Positions 9,420-24,193 are shown, counted from the stretch's first letter. The stretch is DNA of 64,000 nucleotides from Podospora comata (GCA_017354895.1 CP071496.1:1054001-1118000); one strand, 5' to 3'. Notes: generated by a model from the sequence alone, not told the origin. Made by a program: numbers and translations.

Positions 9420-11723
9420 TCACAACTTGAAGGCACCGCTGGTATGAGGTCCCTTGTGCTCCACAATCTTCTTCCCATCCAACCCAACAACCTCACCCTT
9501 TCTATTGATCACCTTGACACCGCCCTTCTTGAGATCGTTCATCGTCTCCCGTTGGGCCTTGGCCTTCTTGTTGACAGGCTTGTTGGCATCAAGGCCACCG
9601 GCCTTGCGGATGCGCTCCTTCTCACGTCTACGTCTCCTGGCCTTCTCCTCGCGGCTCATTTCCTGCTTGGCCACTGGCAAGCCGCTCTTGGCCACAACCT
9701 CGCCCTTCTCAGCCGAATCCTTACCTGGCGCGTAGACCTCCTGGGGCGCAATCATGCTCTCGCCGCCGGCAACACCCTGGGCAGTGGTGGGTTGAGCATC
9801 CTCCATGGCCACCGTAGCGACATCGGCCACGACGGTAAGAGTGGGAGCCACAGGCTTGGGCTTGTAGTGCCAGCTGCTGAGAGCGTCAAGCCGGGCGCTG
9901 ACGTCCTTCCACATCTGCTTGATCTCCTCCTCGTCCTTCCGCGTCTTGTCGTCAGCCGCACTGACGTAGGCGTCAGGGTTGGACTCCTTAGTGTGCTGCT
10001 CCTCGTATATCTCGGCCAAACTTTGCTTGCCCTTGGTGTCCTCGATATCCACCAGGCCGCGGCGGGCCGAGTTCGGGTTGCCAAAGTCATCGGGACGGCG
10101 GCGAAGAACTTCGTCGAATTCGTTTGCGAGAATGCGTCGCTTGATGAGTTCCTCGATAGACTCGGAGACGTCCTCCGTCATGACTGGTACCGGCTTGCCG
10201 GCATGCTCAAAGTCAAGATCCTCCTCGAGTAGCGAGTTAATGGGACGAGCCTGCGCAGTGGCCTCACCGGATAAGGTCCAAGCCCGCTTGGCCACCAATT
10301 CAGATTCGAGTTTGCGAATTTCATCCGCAATCTTGGCCCGTCTGCGCTCGTGGGCGGAGCGACGGGATTTGGGATTTCCGGCCGAGGCATCAGACAGAGC
10401 GTCTTCCTCGGCGGAAAACTCGGACAGATCATCAAAGAGATCACGCTTGACATCGTTCTCGGCTCTTTCCATATCCTCCTCGGTCGGCTGGAACGGCTTC
10501 TTGGGCATGTATGGTTTTCTCTGATTGCCCGTCTTCTTCTTTGCTGGTGGCGCGAAGAAGTCCTTGTAGTAGATGTCGTTGGCGGTAAGGTCCATGTCCA
10601 TATCGTCAGCACCGGCAGGCTGGTCATCATCACCCTCGTCATCCTCGCTGTCGCTGAACTTGGCCAAATCTGCGAGCTCCTTCTTGCTCAATGCTGGTCC
10701 CTCGTCGTCCTCATCATCATCCATATCCATGTCATCCATGTCCATGTCCTCATCCTCATCCTTGGCCCCCTTCTTGCCAAATTTGTTGATTGTGAATGGG
10801 TCTCCGTGCCAATCGACAGCCTCCTCGTCGCTGGCGTAATCTGTATTTGGATCTGCGCGAGCATCCTGGTCCTCGAACCATTGGGTTTGCTTGTTAAACT
10901 CGTCTATTGAAAAAAAGCCGTCGTTGAGTCCGTTGGGGTCTTCAACGAAGTCGGCGGCTTCAGCTTCAGAGTCTTCTTCATCCTCATCATCTTCTCCATC
11001 CTCTTCAACCTCGGCCCCTTCCTCTTCTTCACCCATCTCCTCGTCCTCCTCATCTTCGTCATCGTCTTCATCTTCGTCGTCATCCTCGGCTTCCAAATCG
11101 AACATGCTCTCGCCTTCTTCGCCGATACTGGATGTCTCCTCGTCAGAGTCCTCAGTATCGGCCTCACTGCCCTCGTCAACATCGGAAGATGCGCTCGCGT
11201 CATCCTCATCGTCCGATCCAACTTCAAACCCATCCTTGCCGAAATCCAGGGCCTTGGCCCCAGCGCCTTCTTGCTCGATTTCGTTGTTCTCCTCGAGTTC
11301 TTCCAGGACCGATGTCGACTCCTGAAGCGCGCTGCTGATGATCTTCTTTGCCTGCTGCCATACTTGATCTGTTTCGAAGCCGTCGATGTGCAGTTTTCTG
11401 ATTTTTAGAATGGCGCTCTGACCGTAGCTGCCGTCTCTCTTGCGCTTCTTGCCAGCCTCGCGGAGCCTCTGCTGCTGTTGATCGCTGACCGGGCCAGCCA
11501 GAGAGTCGAGCGTCTCTTTTGCCAATTGCAGCGAGCCGTTTGGGAGCAGAGATGGGGGCTGCAGGAAAACATGGCGGTTTGCCGGGGCAGTCGAGTCGAG
11601 GAATAGGGCGATGGCCGAGCTGGGCCCGAGGGCGGCTACACCGTTTTGCGACATGGCGGGAAGATTGGTGAGGGTGTGGGAGGTGGAGGTGAGGTCCGAG
11701 TTGCTGCCTGTCGACCCTGGCAT
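9420..11723 (-). CDS. MPP10: U3 snoRNP protein Mpp10
   Basis: Component of the small-subunit processome, needed with U3 snoRNA, Imp3 and Imp4 for the early cleavages that make 18S rRNA in the nucleolus. A single exon of 767 residues from the ATG at 11723 (MPGSTGSNSD). The frame stays open upstream to 11963, but those extra residues are Trp/Cys-rich and unlike the family, so I chose the internal start. Seen: an N-terminal helical region with HIDGFETDQVWQQ, a long Asp/Glu tract (about residues 160-270), FFSIDEFNKQTQWFEDQ, YKDFFAPP, and the conserved C-terminal block VSESIEELIKRRILANEF, FDEVLRRRP, KSLAEIYEEQ-like (QSLAEIYEEQ) and KEEEIKQMWKDVSARLDAL-type sequence. A Lys/Arg-rich tail follows. 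Repetitive acidic codons open long false frames on the other strand. Confidence 0.93.
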   Translation of the reverse strand: MPGSTGSNSDLTSTSHTLTNLPAMSQNGVAALGPSSAIALFLDSTAPANRHVFLQPPSLLPNGSLQLAKETLDSLAGPVSDQQQQRLREAGKKRKRDGSYGQSAILKIRKLHIDGFETDQVWQQAKKIISSALQESTSVLEELEENNEIEQEGAGAKALDFGKDGFEVGSDDEDDASASSDVDEGSEADTEDSDEETSSIGEEGESMFDLEAEDDDEDEDDDEDEEDEEMGEEEEGAEVEEDGEDDEDEEDSEAEAADFVEDPNGLNDGFFSIDEFNKQTQWFEDQDARADPNTDYASDEEAVDWHGDPFTINKFGKKGAKDEDEDMDMDDMDMDDDEDDEGPALSKKELADLAKFSDSEDDEGDDDQPAGADDMDMDLTANDIYYKDFFAPPAKKKTGNQRKPYMPKKPFQPTEEDMERAENDVKRDLFDDLSEFSAEEDALSDASAGNPKSRRSAHERRRAKIADEIRKLESELVAKRAWTLSGEATAQARPINSLLEEDLDFEHAGKPVPVMTEDVSESIEELIKRRILANEFDEVLRRRPDDFGNPNSARRGLVDIEDTKGKQSLAEIYEEQHTKESNPDAYVSAADDKTRKDEEEIKQMWKDVSARLDALSSWHYKPKPVAPTLTVVADVATVAMEDAQPTTAQGVAGGESMIAPQEVYAPGKDSAEKGEVVAKSGLPVAKQEMSREEKARRRRREKERIRKAGGLDANKPVNKKAKAQRETMNDLKKGGVKVINRKGEVVGLDGKKIVEHKGPHTSGAFKL

Positions 11724-14594
11724 GCTTTTTGGTTCTGGCGAATTGTGGTTGTGGCGTCGCGATGCCCAAAAGTCAAAATGCTGTTGCAAGGCAAATTTTG
11801 GCCGCTTCTTTGCTTCCAAAAAATCTCGGACGGCCTTTGAGCCCCACCACAAAGCTGGGCAGATGCAGCCAATCATGAGCTTGCATTTGATAAGGTAAGG
11901 CTTATCGCAAGGCCCCCATTCAAGAGCCTTGCAGCAGCACCTTGAGAGCTTCTCCAAATTCACAGGAGATCATTTGAGCACACTTACAATGACATGGATG
12001 TCTTGTTCTTAGGTCTTCATTCTCGCCAATTGAATTTGTCTACCTCTCAACCATTGATGGCACAGTTATTCCATGATACGCACACCAACAACAGCAGCGA
12101 CGGGACGTTTGCCCGATGGCTTCGCTCGCATTTTTTATCTCTAGCATCAAGTCGACTTGAGTAGAAATACCAATCTGAACTTGACCACCTTGTAGTCGAA
12201 ACCACACCACCTTCGCTGCATGAGCTGGCTCAAACAGCACCTATTATACGAGCCGCGATGATCTTCTCCTCCAAATGCTATCTTGCCGACGGGAGGCTTC
12301 ACGGTCATTACTCCGGATCGCCCACAGCATGAAGCGCGTATTGACTATCAACGACTCCACTGAACGAAAGCTAAGATTACTGGCCAGCTCCCCATCGACA
12401 CCTTCCAATTCGAAATTCGGGATGGCGTTTGTGCAGCCGGAATCGCAGAAAAAGTGAAGATCGCAAAACTCTCTCAATCATGGCTGGTTACAGCACATCA
12501 AGAACCCTGCAAAGACGACCGGTATAGCCTTGAGCAACTTTGATCACGCATTACGAAGACCAGCAAGCCGAGCCGACAGCAACGACGCGGAAGCAAGAGA
12601 CTTCTTCCAGGCTGCGCGATGTGCGCCGGTCCCCTGTTTCGCTTCGCTTCAGACACAAGCCGTGAAGTATACGTAGAGATATCTGATGCCGTTAGGCCTA
12701 TAAGAGGCAGACACGCGTATTCCCGAAGCTATGTGACGCTGAAAAGCTTCTTCAATCTTCATCAGATGGTCACGAGACAGTCAGGCATGTCGTGCTCCTC
12801 AAAGCTGGACTTCCACCAATCGATGCCTCGAATGGAGGAACCGTCCCTCATCTTCAACGGCGCTGACCCTGGTCTCAGATCCCTGGTCCAGGCCCTCTTG
12901 GGGGTCCAAGCGGGGGGAAGCACCAGCCACTGACGCTGCGCAAGGATTGTTTCGGTCTTGAAACACCCTTGGTCACTTGTCTCTAATCTTTCGGTACTCT
13001 ATCTGTCCATGTACACCAGGACGAAGCAGCAACCCTCTCTCCACTCGTCTGCGTAACCGGCCGATAACGAAAGTCCAAGATGAACTTTTGGGACAAAACA
13101 GATGGGCAGACTCGACCATCTCTCTGCAGGGGACGGGAAATGTCCCGAATGAAATGCAAGGCCCAAGATAGCGTCGTCGCTTTGGTCGCTTGAACGGGTC
13201 AAAAATTTCTTTCCAAAATATTCTCAAGTCTGAAGAGGCCGGCGGAAGCTGCCGCATTCTACGGCGGGGGCCAGTAAGATGGGCGAATTCCCCCACGTGG
13301 AGGCACTGTCCGTCTCAGAGGTCAAAACTTTTAGACCAAGAACATAAATGCTACTCTCCCGACGGTACTGCAGATGCAGAGGAAAACGACATGCTTATCC
13401 GCCAAATCACGGTTGCTGTAGAAAGTCCTCGCGTGCGTGAGGTAGGAGGTTTGTCCTCAAGATATTATCCCAGAGGGCGTGTCAAGTGGTAACACAACTT
13501 CTTGTCACGCAATGCGAGTCAGTATTTTACCAAAGCTCTCTCTTGGCTTTAGACCGTTTACGTAGCACCAAGACAACGGCAAGCCACGACGGGCATATTA
13601 TTATACAATCCTAACTTGGCACTCAAATCTATGAAGCCGTTCCCGTCCCGCCTCTTCCTCTGCTGTCCATCGTCGAAGGGGACCGATGGCCGGAGGGAAG
13701 ACCGGCAGCTACGGAGCTTGATCAGTCAGTTCTGTACTCTGTGCAGACAGTGGGTAGATCTGATCTTGAGATCTCAATTCCTAAGCGAAGGGTCGGAAAA
13801 AGAAGGACAAGCCTTTCTGTGATGCTTCCTAGTGCCCTACCTGTACGGAATAGGTAACTGTGATCGTGTGTTAAGTATGTACACAGACTCGGTTGGACGG
13901 GTTCACGGACACACAACCGAGGAGAGTTGGTCGCGATAAGCTTTTTGCCAGGGACTGCTTGTGGTTTCGGTGCATCTGCAAGCGGAGGGACGCACTCGAC
14001 GCACTCTGCAGCATGTGCTCCCATGTGCCATGTCCCTGCCCAGACGAACCCAGCCCCAATTTGTGGCCGTAGGGGTCCACTAAACGGCATGGTACCCCAC
14101 CAGCGTCGCAGCAGGTACGGGGTACCTGTAGACTCTTCCAAGCTTACAAGGTTGAACAAAGTACTGATGACACCCGCCGAGCCCGAGGGAACTGGCAGGC
14201 TCTTGTTCTTCGCCTCCCTCCGGTTCCAGCACAAGCGTTGGTTCCAGGTTTATCACTTGCTCAGAAACCCCATATTCTTGCCTAGAGAGGCCTCTTTCAG
14301 CATCCCCAATTCCCTCTGTTTCTTCTCTTCGACACTAATTGCTTCGAGTCGAGTCAAATCGACCGCTGCGGTTGAAACAATTCCAGAATCATCGGTAGCT
14401 TACCCGGTACCAAAACAATCGAGAGCGCTGCCCTGCCGACTGTACCCGCCCTTGCATGGGATTCGTCAATTTGTCGTCATCGCCCACTGAACCACCGCTT
14501 CCCCAAGCATCTTTTGTAAAACTGGCATATAGGTATTATCGGGGCATTTGTTTTCTTGCAAGACATCTGGGATCCCCTACAAGTCAAGAGAGGA
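11724..14594. other. Long intergenic region, no supported gene
   Basis: About 2.9 kb between the divergent MPP10 and SPX genes. Base composition is ordinary, not AT-biased. Open frames are short, mutually overlapping, have no domain and are not joined by convincing introns. It probably contains long 5' flanks and perhaps untranslated exons. I see no tRNA or repeat. Confidence 0.55.
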
Positions 14595-16152
14595 ATGAAA
14601 TACGGGGAGCAGTTCGAACAGGAGTCTGTTCCGCAATGGAGCCTTTGTAAGTTTGCAAACCCGCCACAACCGCCGCCTCTCGAAACCACATCTTCTAACC
14701 TGCGCCGACATGGCAGATAACATTGACTACAACTCCCTAAAACACCACATCAAAACGCACACGACAAAGGACCAAGCGACGGCCATAGCGATCCCGGGAC
14801 ACCAAGATACCGCCCTCAGCAAGTTCGAGGAAGGCTTCTACGGCGAGCTGTGTCGCCAACATGACCGAGTCGACCTCTTCGTCTCCAGCAAGGCTGACGA
14901 GATCTCGCGGCGCCTCCAGCACTCGTCCAATCAGATTCACCGCCTAATAGTACGCTGCGCAACATCAGGCCGGAGCACCATCTCGATCAAACGACAGCGG
15001 CGGTTTGTCAAGTACGAGCAGGAACTCCTCCAGTGCGGCGACGACATCCGCTCCCTGCGGCGCTTTGTCGACGCGCAGATCGTGGCGTTCCGCAAGATAC
15101 TCAAAAAGTACAGAAAATGGACCGGGTCGTCGACGCTGGGGACACGCTTCAGGGACAACGTCTTGTCGCACCCCAAAAGCTTCACGCGGTGCGACTTTTC
15201 GCACTTGCAGGCCAGGTATGACGACTTGCTGGTCACGCTTCGGGCAGCATCGCCTGCCGAAATGAGCGGGATTGGCTCCCCGACCCCCGAGCCGACGGTC
15301 GACCCGCGCGATCGGCAGAGCTCCCCGAGCGAGGCGACGGTTGTGAGTGAGTCACAGGTGGTGTACTGGAATGAGTACGACTGCGGAAGCGAGGCGGGGG
15401 ACAACGACAGGAGGGATGAGGATTATGCTATTTATATTGACCCGAACGAGGACATGAGCTTCCCCGGCATGAAGGCTCTTGGGAATCTTTTCTCCAACCC
15501 GGTCAAGAAGTTGAACTCAGCCTGGATGTCGATTCGATCGGTGCGGTCGAGTGAGTCTCCCTTGAGCGATGATATCGAGCGCGGACCACTCTTGCCGACT
15601 CACTCGACCGTTTCGACGTACGGTTCGACTCGTGCGAAGCCATTCTCTACCGAGCCGAGCTACTTTACGATACCGCCTGGCAGTAGGGGTGGCCAGTCCG
15701 ACACTGATGTGGAGGAGGATGCCAACTACTCCAACCGCCACAGTCGGAGGGGGTCGTATGGGTATGCTTCCTCGGAAGATCAGTTTCCTACCGGCTATCG
15801 TCCTCACTATGCTGCTCTGCCGAGCATCAATGACCAGCGCATTGAGCAGTACAGGGAAAACATGTTTTTCTGGATGACGTGGGGCTGCTACGCTGTTGCG
15901 TATGTTTTGATGGGGATTGCGACTGTGCTCATCACGGCGGGGCGTAACAAGAAGCGGCTTGAGGTGGACGCGGGTGTGACGCTGGGCATCATGACTTCTC
16001 TGGGGCTGGCATGTGCGGCGATTTGTATGACGGTGGCCAGGCAGGAAAGGATGGGATGGGTTGGGCTGGTGGCGACGTGGATTGCGTTTGCGGGGATATG
16101 TGCCGCCAACGGGGTGTTGCTTGTGCTTGTGGTTGGGAATGCTCCTCTATGA
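14595..16152 (+). CDS. SPX-domain membrane protein
   Basis: SPX domains bind inositol pyrophosphates and tie the host protein to phosphate status. Exon 1 is only 52 nt (14595-14646, MKYGEQFEQESVPQWSL). A 70-nt intron at 14647-14716 (GTAAGT/GGCAG) leads into 14717-16152; 495 residues in all. The first exon supplies the canonical SPX start (M-K-[FY]-G-E-x-[LF]), and the splice creates YNIDYNSLKHHIK. An alternative ATG at 14710 inside the intron would lose this motif. Further SPX helices: LSKFEEGFYGELCRQHDRVD, VKYEQELL and the basic KILKKYRKWTG near residue 155. A Ser/acidic linker (about 210-400) is followed by three hydrophobic segments at the C-terminus (WGCYAVAYVLMGIATVLI; VTLGIMTSLGLACAAICM; MGWVGLVATWIAFAGICAA). 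It is not a DUF202 VTC module. A role in phosphate sensing at a vacuolar or other membrane is inferred. Confidence 0.88.
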
Positions 16153-16771
16153 TCAAAGTCTGAGGGAAGGGGTGATAGCCTGATGATCTTGAGACGAGAG
16201 ATCTCTTTTTTTTTCCTTTTTTCTTCTCTTTGGTATTGGGTCATTGTGTATATAACTGTACGGGTTGCGCATTACATCGGATGGGGTCTCCTGGGTGAGG
16301 GAGGCTGTTTTTCCGCCATGGGAGCAAAGGTTGCATGATACCAGGTTGGTTTTTTCTTCTTTTCTTTTTGAGTATACAAAGGCGGCATACATTTGGTGGG
16401 GAAGGGGGGGGAAGGGGGGCGCTTTGAAGGGTAAAAGCAAAGCGGGATATTGTTGAGATGGTTAGCTGTACCTTTCGTGTATGGTAATAGTAACAACAGC
16501 AGCGGTTTTGTCATTCACTCTCATATAAGACGAAGACTTGAGGTTGTTGTGTGAGCAAGCAACCAAACCCCCACTTCACGAATAAAACCGATTGAATTTC
16601 CCCTCATCCACTTACGGTCCCTCACTTAAACCCCGCGCTTCACATTCCACCAACCATCCAACAAACATTTCAGAGCTTTTCAACACCCTGGTTATTGAAT
16701 GACCTCACCTCTCTCTCTTACCTCCATACTAACTAACTAACCCCTGACTTTTTTTTGTTTCTGTTTTCACA
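16153..16771. other. Intergenic region
   Basis: About 620 bp holding the SPX gene 3' flank and the promoter of the following gene. Pyrimidine-rich tracts (near 16207-16226 and 16745-16770) and G-runs near 16400. No gene seen. Confidence 0.6.
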
Positions 16772-17082
16772 ATGAGCGACGAAGACCGCCCCAGCAGCAG
16801 CAGCAGCAAAAGGGCGTCCCTCCTCAGGCTCAAGTCCAAGGTGAAGGAAGTGAAACAAGTCGTCATGTCCTCCCAGCTACCGCAGACGCACTACAAGAAG
16901 GAGGTGACGCGGCCGACTCGGCTGACGGGGCTGTTTCCTAATACAACCAACCCGGTTGTGTTCTCTGCGCCGATGCTAGGGACGGCGAACGGGAGGTTGG
17001 CGGCGGAGGTGAGCAAGGCGGGGGGGTTTGGTATGTTTCCCCCTTCTCTCTCTCTATCAATGTGAAAAGGGGGTGCTGCTGC

Positions 17083-17113
<31 letters not shown>

Positions 17114-18290
17114 AGGGTTCATCCCCGCGGGATATAACTTCAACCCCGAATCCGGACCGGATCATCTAGGGCAGTTGGGGGAGGAGCTGAAAATCGCGAG
17201 GAAGGTGCTGGATTTGGAGCAGGCGACGCTGACGGCGGTCCCGGTGGGGGTGGGGTTCATTCTTTGTCATGAGAGTGCGAGGACGCATTTTATCGAGAGG
17301 GCTATTCCCGTTTTGCAGGAGTATTCCCCCCAGGCGGTGTGGCTTTTTGCTCCGAGGGTGGAGGATGTGGAGGGGGGGGTGGTGAGGGGGATTATTGACG
17401 TGTTGCATGATAATGGGTTTGTGGTTTTTTACCAGGTCGGGACGGTGAAGGCGGTGAAAGAGGCGGTTAGGGATGGGGCGGATGTGGTTGTTGCTCAGGG
17501 GACGGATGCGGGGGGGCATCAGTTTGCTAGGGGCGCGGGGACGATGAGTTTTTTGAGGGAAGTGGTGGAGGTTGTTAAGGGGGAGAAGGAGAGGACGGGG
17601 AGGGAGGTGGAGGTTGTGGGGGCGGGGGGGGTTGTGGATGGGAGGGGGGTGGTGGCTGCGTTGGCTTTGGGTAAGTACCCAGCTGGGATTGAGAGAGAAG
17701 GGGACGGGGGCTGACTAGAGGGTTATACAGGGGCTGATGCGGTTGTTATGGGGACGAGGGTGAGTTTTGAGCTTCGGGATGGGACATGGAATGAGGCTGA
17801 CAAGGAGATAGTTCATTCTCGCTGAGGAGGCGACGACGCCAAAGTTTAGGCAGGAGCTGATTGCAAAGACAACGGACGGGGCCTCGTCAACTTTCAAGTA
17901 AGAATAGCAGTTGTGGAAATCTTTTGGGGGTCAGGGCTGACATGACGATAGACATACGGTCATGGACGACATTCAGGGCACCGCCATCTGGCCAAAGATC
18001 TATGACGGCCGAGCCATTGTTGGGGGTTCGGTTGAGGACCATCTTAACGGGGTGCCAGTGGAGGACAACATCCGGCTATTCAAGGAAGCTGCAGAGAAGG
18101 GCGAGACGGACAGGACGATTACTTGGGCGTAAGTACGCACGGCAGTTTTGGAAACGGAATATATTTGCTAACAGTCATCAGTGGAAGCGGCGTTGGGTTG
18201 GTCAGCAAGATCCAGCCGGCCGGTGAGATTGTCAAGGAAGTGCGCGAAGAAGCGCTTCAATGCATCAAGGAACTGCAAACATTGTTTTAA
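16772..18290 (+). CDS. Nitronate monooxygenase-like FMN protein (2-nitropropane dioxygenase family)
   Basis: Members use FMN to oxidise alkyl nitronates such as propionate-3-nitronate, a detoxification step. Six exons: 16772-17030, 17116-17670, 17731-17759, 17812-17897, 17952-18128, 18182-18290; all introns are GT-AG, 52-85 nt; 404 residues. The third exon is only 29 nt. Seen: VVFSAPMLGTANGRLAAEV and AGGFGFIPAGYNF near the N-terminus (phosphate/FMN region), VGVGFILCH, FYQVGTVKAVKEAV, the family signature QGTDAGGHQFA with the catalytic-type His, VEVVGAGGVVDGRG and GADAVVMGTRFILAEEA. All TIM-barrel FMN motifs are present. The N-terminal 45 residues (Ser/Lys-rich) are extra. Intron 1 carries a GAT triplet repeat. 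The true substrate cannot be told from sequence. Confidence 0.92.
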
Positions 18291-18376
18291 ACGCCTATTT
18301 TCGTGTATAACCATAGATCATCAACGCATTTCTAAACCAACGCCGCTCACTCGTCTGTTTATGTACATTTCATTCG

Positions 18377-20430
18377 TCACATATCATCTTCCAAATCCTC
18401 CTTCGCGCCAGTCTGCTTCTCTACCGCCGGCTCATCCTCGCCATCCTCGCCATCTCTGGAGTAGACCTTCTTTCCCGCAACCCAGGTCTCCCTCACCTTC
18501 AAGAACCTGATTTCTTCCTCCCCTACCTTCAAAACATCCTCGTCCATCACCACCCAATCGGCGAATCCCCCCTCCCTGATCACACCGGCCTTCTTCTCCC
18601 AAAACGCCGCGTGGGCAGGGCCCCTGGTAAACCCGTCAAATGCCTGCCGCACGCTCAACCCTTCCTGCTCTTTATACCACCCACCTTCCCACCCTGGCGG
18701 CCCAATGCCTGTATGTGGACTCTTCCTCGTAACGGCAGCATATACTCCCTCAAAGGGATTCGGCGGCTCCACGGGGAAGTCACTCCCCAGCACCGGCGGC
18801 CCAACATCCCACATGGACCTCATCCTGTACGCCTCCTTCGCGATCCTTTCCTTACCCAGCCGTTCCTCCGCATAGGCCATATCAGAAGTAGCGTGGGTAG
18901 GCTGGATGCTGGGTATGATTCCCAGCTCTCTCATCCGGGCTTGATCGTCTGGGTGAATGATTTGTGCGTGCTCGATGCGGAAACGGCAGCTGATCTGCTG
19001 GCACATCTTGGGTGGGATGCCGTAAGGGCAGACCTCGAGGTCGTCGAGGGCCGTGGCTAAGGAGTCAATGGCGTGGCGGTTGGCCAGGTCACCGATGGCG
19101 TGGATGTTGACTTGATACTTGGCCTTTGCCCAGGAGAGGGCGAGGGAGTGGAGGGTGCTGGCATTGACGAGGAGAGAGCCAGAGGTAGAAGGACGGTCCG
19201 AGTAAGGGTCGATCATGGCGCTGCCCCAGGAACCGAGGGCACCATCTGTTTTCTGTCAGCAATCCTAAAAAAAAAAAAAAGAAAAAAAAAAAGAGACATA
19301 CCAGCAAAAAGCTTCACACTCCCCACCCTCAACCACCCCCCTTCCATATCCACCTTCCTCGCCACCTCTGGACAGAAAGTGTTTCTCTCCGGGCACTCAA
19401 CCATGGCATACACCCTCACCGTCCACTCCTCTTTGTCCTTCTTCACCATCTCCTCATAGAGATCAATATCCCTCGGCAGCACACCCGCATCATGCATCCC
19501 CACCAGTCCAACTTTGTTCAACTCCCTCATCGCACTGCCCACAAACTTCTTTTTCTGGGCGGCGTTTGGCTTGGGCCACAAACCAGTAACAATATCCATA
19601 GCATTATCACAAAACACGCCCATCCCCGGCTCCCTCACAATCTCCCCCCCTGGAACCTCCCCAGGCAATTTGTCTATATCAATCAAATCCAGAACCGCCT
19701 GCGAAACCCAAGTACAGTGCACATCCACCCGATCCAGCATAAAGAACTTATCCCTCAACTCCTCATCATCACTCAGCCAATCCTATCCCTTTCTCGTCAG
19801 CGCCCCTCCCCCTCCCTTTTTCTTATGTATAAAAGTGTAACTCACAGCAGTAGGCATCCCCTCCCTCAACAACCCCTGATCCCACCCCACCCCCCTAACC
19901 CAATTCCCCCTTGATCCAACCCCCCCGTCCCCCTTTCGTGACTCTAAATACTTTTTTATTCTCGCTTTCACCTCCTCCTTCGACCTGGCCCCAAACAAAT
20001 CCACCCCGTGCAAAAACTCGCCGTATTGTAACAAATGTCCGTGTCCGTCCCACAATCCGGGGAGTACATACCCCTTCCTCTTGTTCTCTTCTCCTTTGCT
20101 GGAAAAAACACGGGTTATGAGGCCAATGGAGGGGTCAACACCGAGGCAGTTCCCTTGCTCCTCCTCTGTCCTGTCAGAGGCAAAGGAGGTGGTGATGGGG
20201 TGGTTGTAGCAGTGGATTACCTCCTCCTCTTTCGTAGCGATTACCGAGGCGAGAAAGGTTGTGAGAGAAGAGGTGTATTTATCCCAAGTGTAAGCAACGT
20301 CAACAGGGAGCTGGTAGACCGCCATCTCAGCCAACTGCACCGGTCCATGACGGTTCAGCAGGGCGGACAACAGCCCCGCCAAAGCGAGGGTTGCCAGCCC
20401 CAGCAGGAGGCGGAGGGGTGATAAGGCCAT
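18377..20430 (-). CDS. YtcJ-type amidohydrolase (metal-dependent TIM barrel), membrane-anchored or secreted
   Basis: Exons 20430-19846, 19782-19302 and 19245-18377; introns 63 and 56 nt; 644 residues. Seen: an N-terminal hydrophobic helix (LRLLLGLATLALAGLLSALL) that is a signal peptide or anchor; the metal motif LPGLWDGHGHLLQYG (HxH); VDVHCTWVSQAVL; GLVGMHDAGVLPRD; DGALGSWGSAMIDPYSD, a YtcJ hallmark assembled across intron 2; VNIHAIGDLANRHA with a ligand His; EHAQIIHPDDQARM; and VLGSDFPVEPPNPFEG with the catalytic Asp. For intron 1 I chose the TAG acceptor giving DWLSDDEELRDKF, which suits the family better than later AGs. Intron 2 contains long T-runs. Family members hydrolyse amide or cyclic amide bonds, some N-substituted formamides; the substrate here is unknown. 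The end lies 86 bp from the end of the nitronate monooxygenase gene (convergent). Confidence 0.9.
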
Positions 20431-21121
20431 GAATCGCTTCTCTCTTGTCCCAGGTATCCTAAGTCAAGGTAGACGTCACAAGCGGAAGGGGTGGTTTGAG
20501 AAATTATACAGGATTTTTTTTATTTTTTTAAAAAAAAAGTCAAAAAAAAAGTCAACGTCAGGTCGAAATCAAGCTGCACCTCCAGGAAGTCTCGTCTCCA
20601 CCACCAAACCCTCGGCCCGCCTGCAGACACCGACTGATCGGCGCTGGGCCGATGCTCGCCGGGCTCTGCCTGCCGCCCTTTGCATTTGAAGATATTAATT
20701 ATACCCCGAGATGAGCAGTGAACTCGATACATGAAGAGAGCATTTTAACACTGACTCATATTCCATAAAATGCATGCTAAACACCTAGCTAGCCAAAGTT
20801 TACAGATAACCCCCTCCCGCTCTCTTCCCTGCCGGTCAACAAGTAACCCAGCCGTTTACAGCTTATTCATCCCCCCAAACTTAACGATTGATCCTCCCTC
20901 ATCCACCAACACCCATGCGTGTTTCTATACTTACAATTTTCCCCCTCCATCACCCCCCCCCCCACCTTCTTCCACCACACAACACAAACATCACCCGGTG
21001 AAGAGCTTTGAAAATGAATGATGCCTCCCCTCCCCCCCTTAACCTTAACCCAACCAATGTAGTATGGAAAAAGACACAAGAAAAAAAAGAACAATCCACT
21101 TCAGCACGTTCATTATGCTTA

Positions 21122-21191
<70 letters not shown>

Positions 21192-21316
21192 GCCCAAAGG
21201 ATACCTTCCCTTACCCTACTACCCGCTCGCCCTTCCCCTAAACAACATATTGACCACCGAAAAAACAACATCAAACACCCTCAGCCCTCCCTTCTCCAAA
21301 ACACCGCAAAACAAAA
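20431..21316. other. Intergenic region with microsatellite
   Basis: About 890 bp between the amidohydrolase start and the RSP5 stop. It contains A/T homopolymers (20513-20560), C-rich tracts, and the CT/AC microsatellite listed separately. No gene supported. Confidence 0.6.
21123..21190. repeat. (CT)29 followed by (AC)5 microsatellite
   Basis: 58 bp of uninterrupted CT dinucleotides (21123-21180) run straight into five AC units. It lies about 130 bp beyond the RSP5 stop codon, in its 3' flank. Frames read through it encode Leu-Ser or Arg-Glu runs and are not genes. Confidence 0.97.

Positions 21317-24193
<2,877 letters not shown>

Noticed and set aside
9375-10910. Plus-strand frames opposite MPP10, including poly-Ser runs
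   Set aside because: They arise from the GAA/GAC-rich acidic codons of MPP10 read on the other strand.
11724-11963. 80-residue N-terminal extension of Mpp10
   Set aside because: Composition (Cys/Trp-rich) is unlike the family and the ATG at 11723 fits better; kept as 5' flank.
12619-14490. Several 60-190 codon frames between MPP10 and the SPX gene
   Set aside because: They overlap each other on both strands, lack motifs and show mixed codon use.
14653-14716. ATG at 14653 or 14710 as start of the SPX protein
   Set aside because: Both lie in the intron; the exon at 14595 restores the canonical SPX N-terminus.
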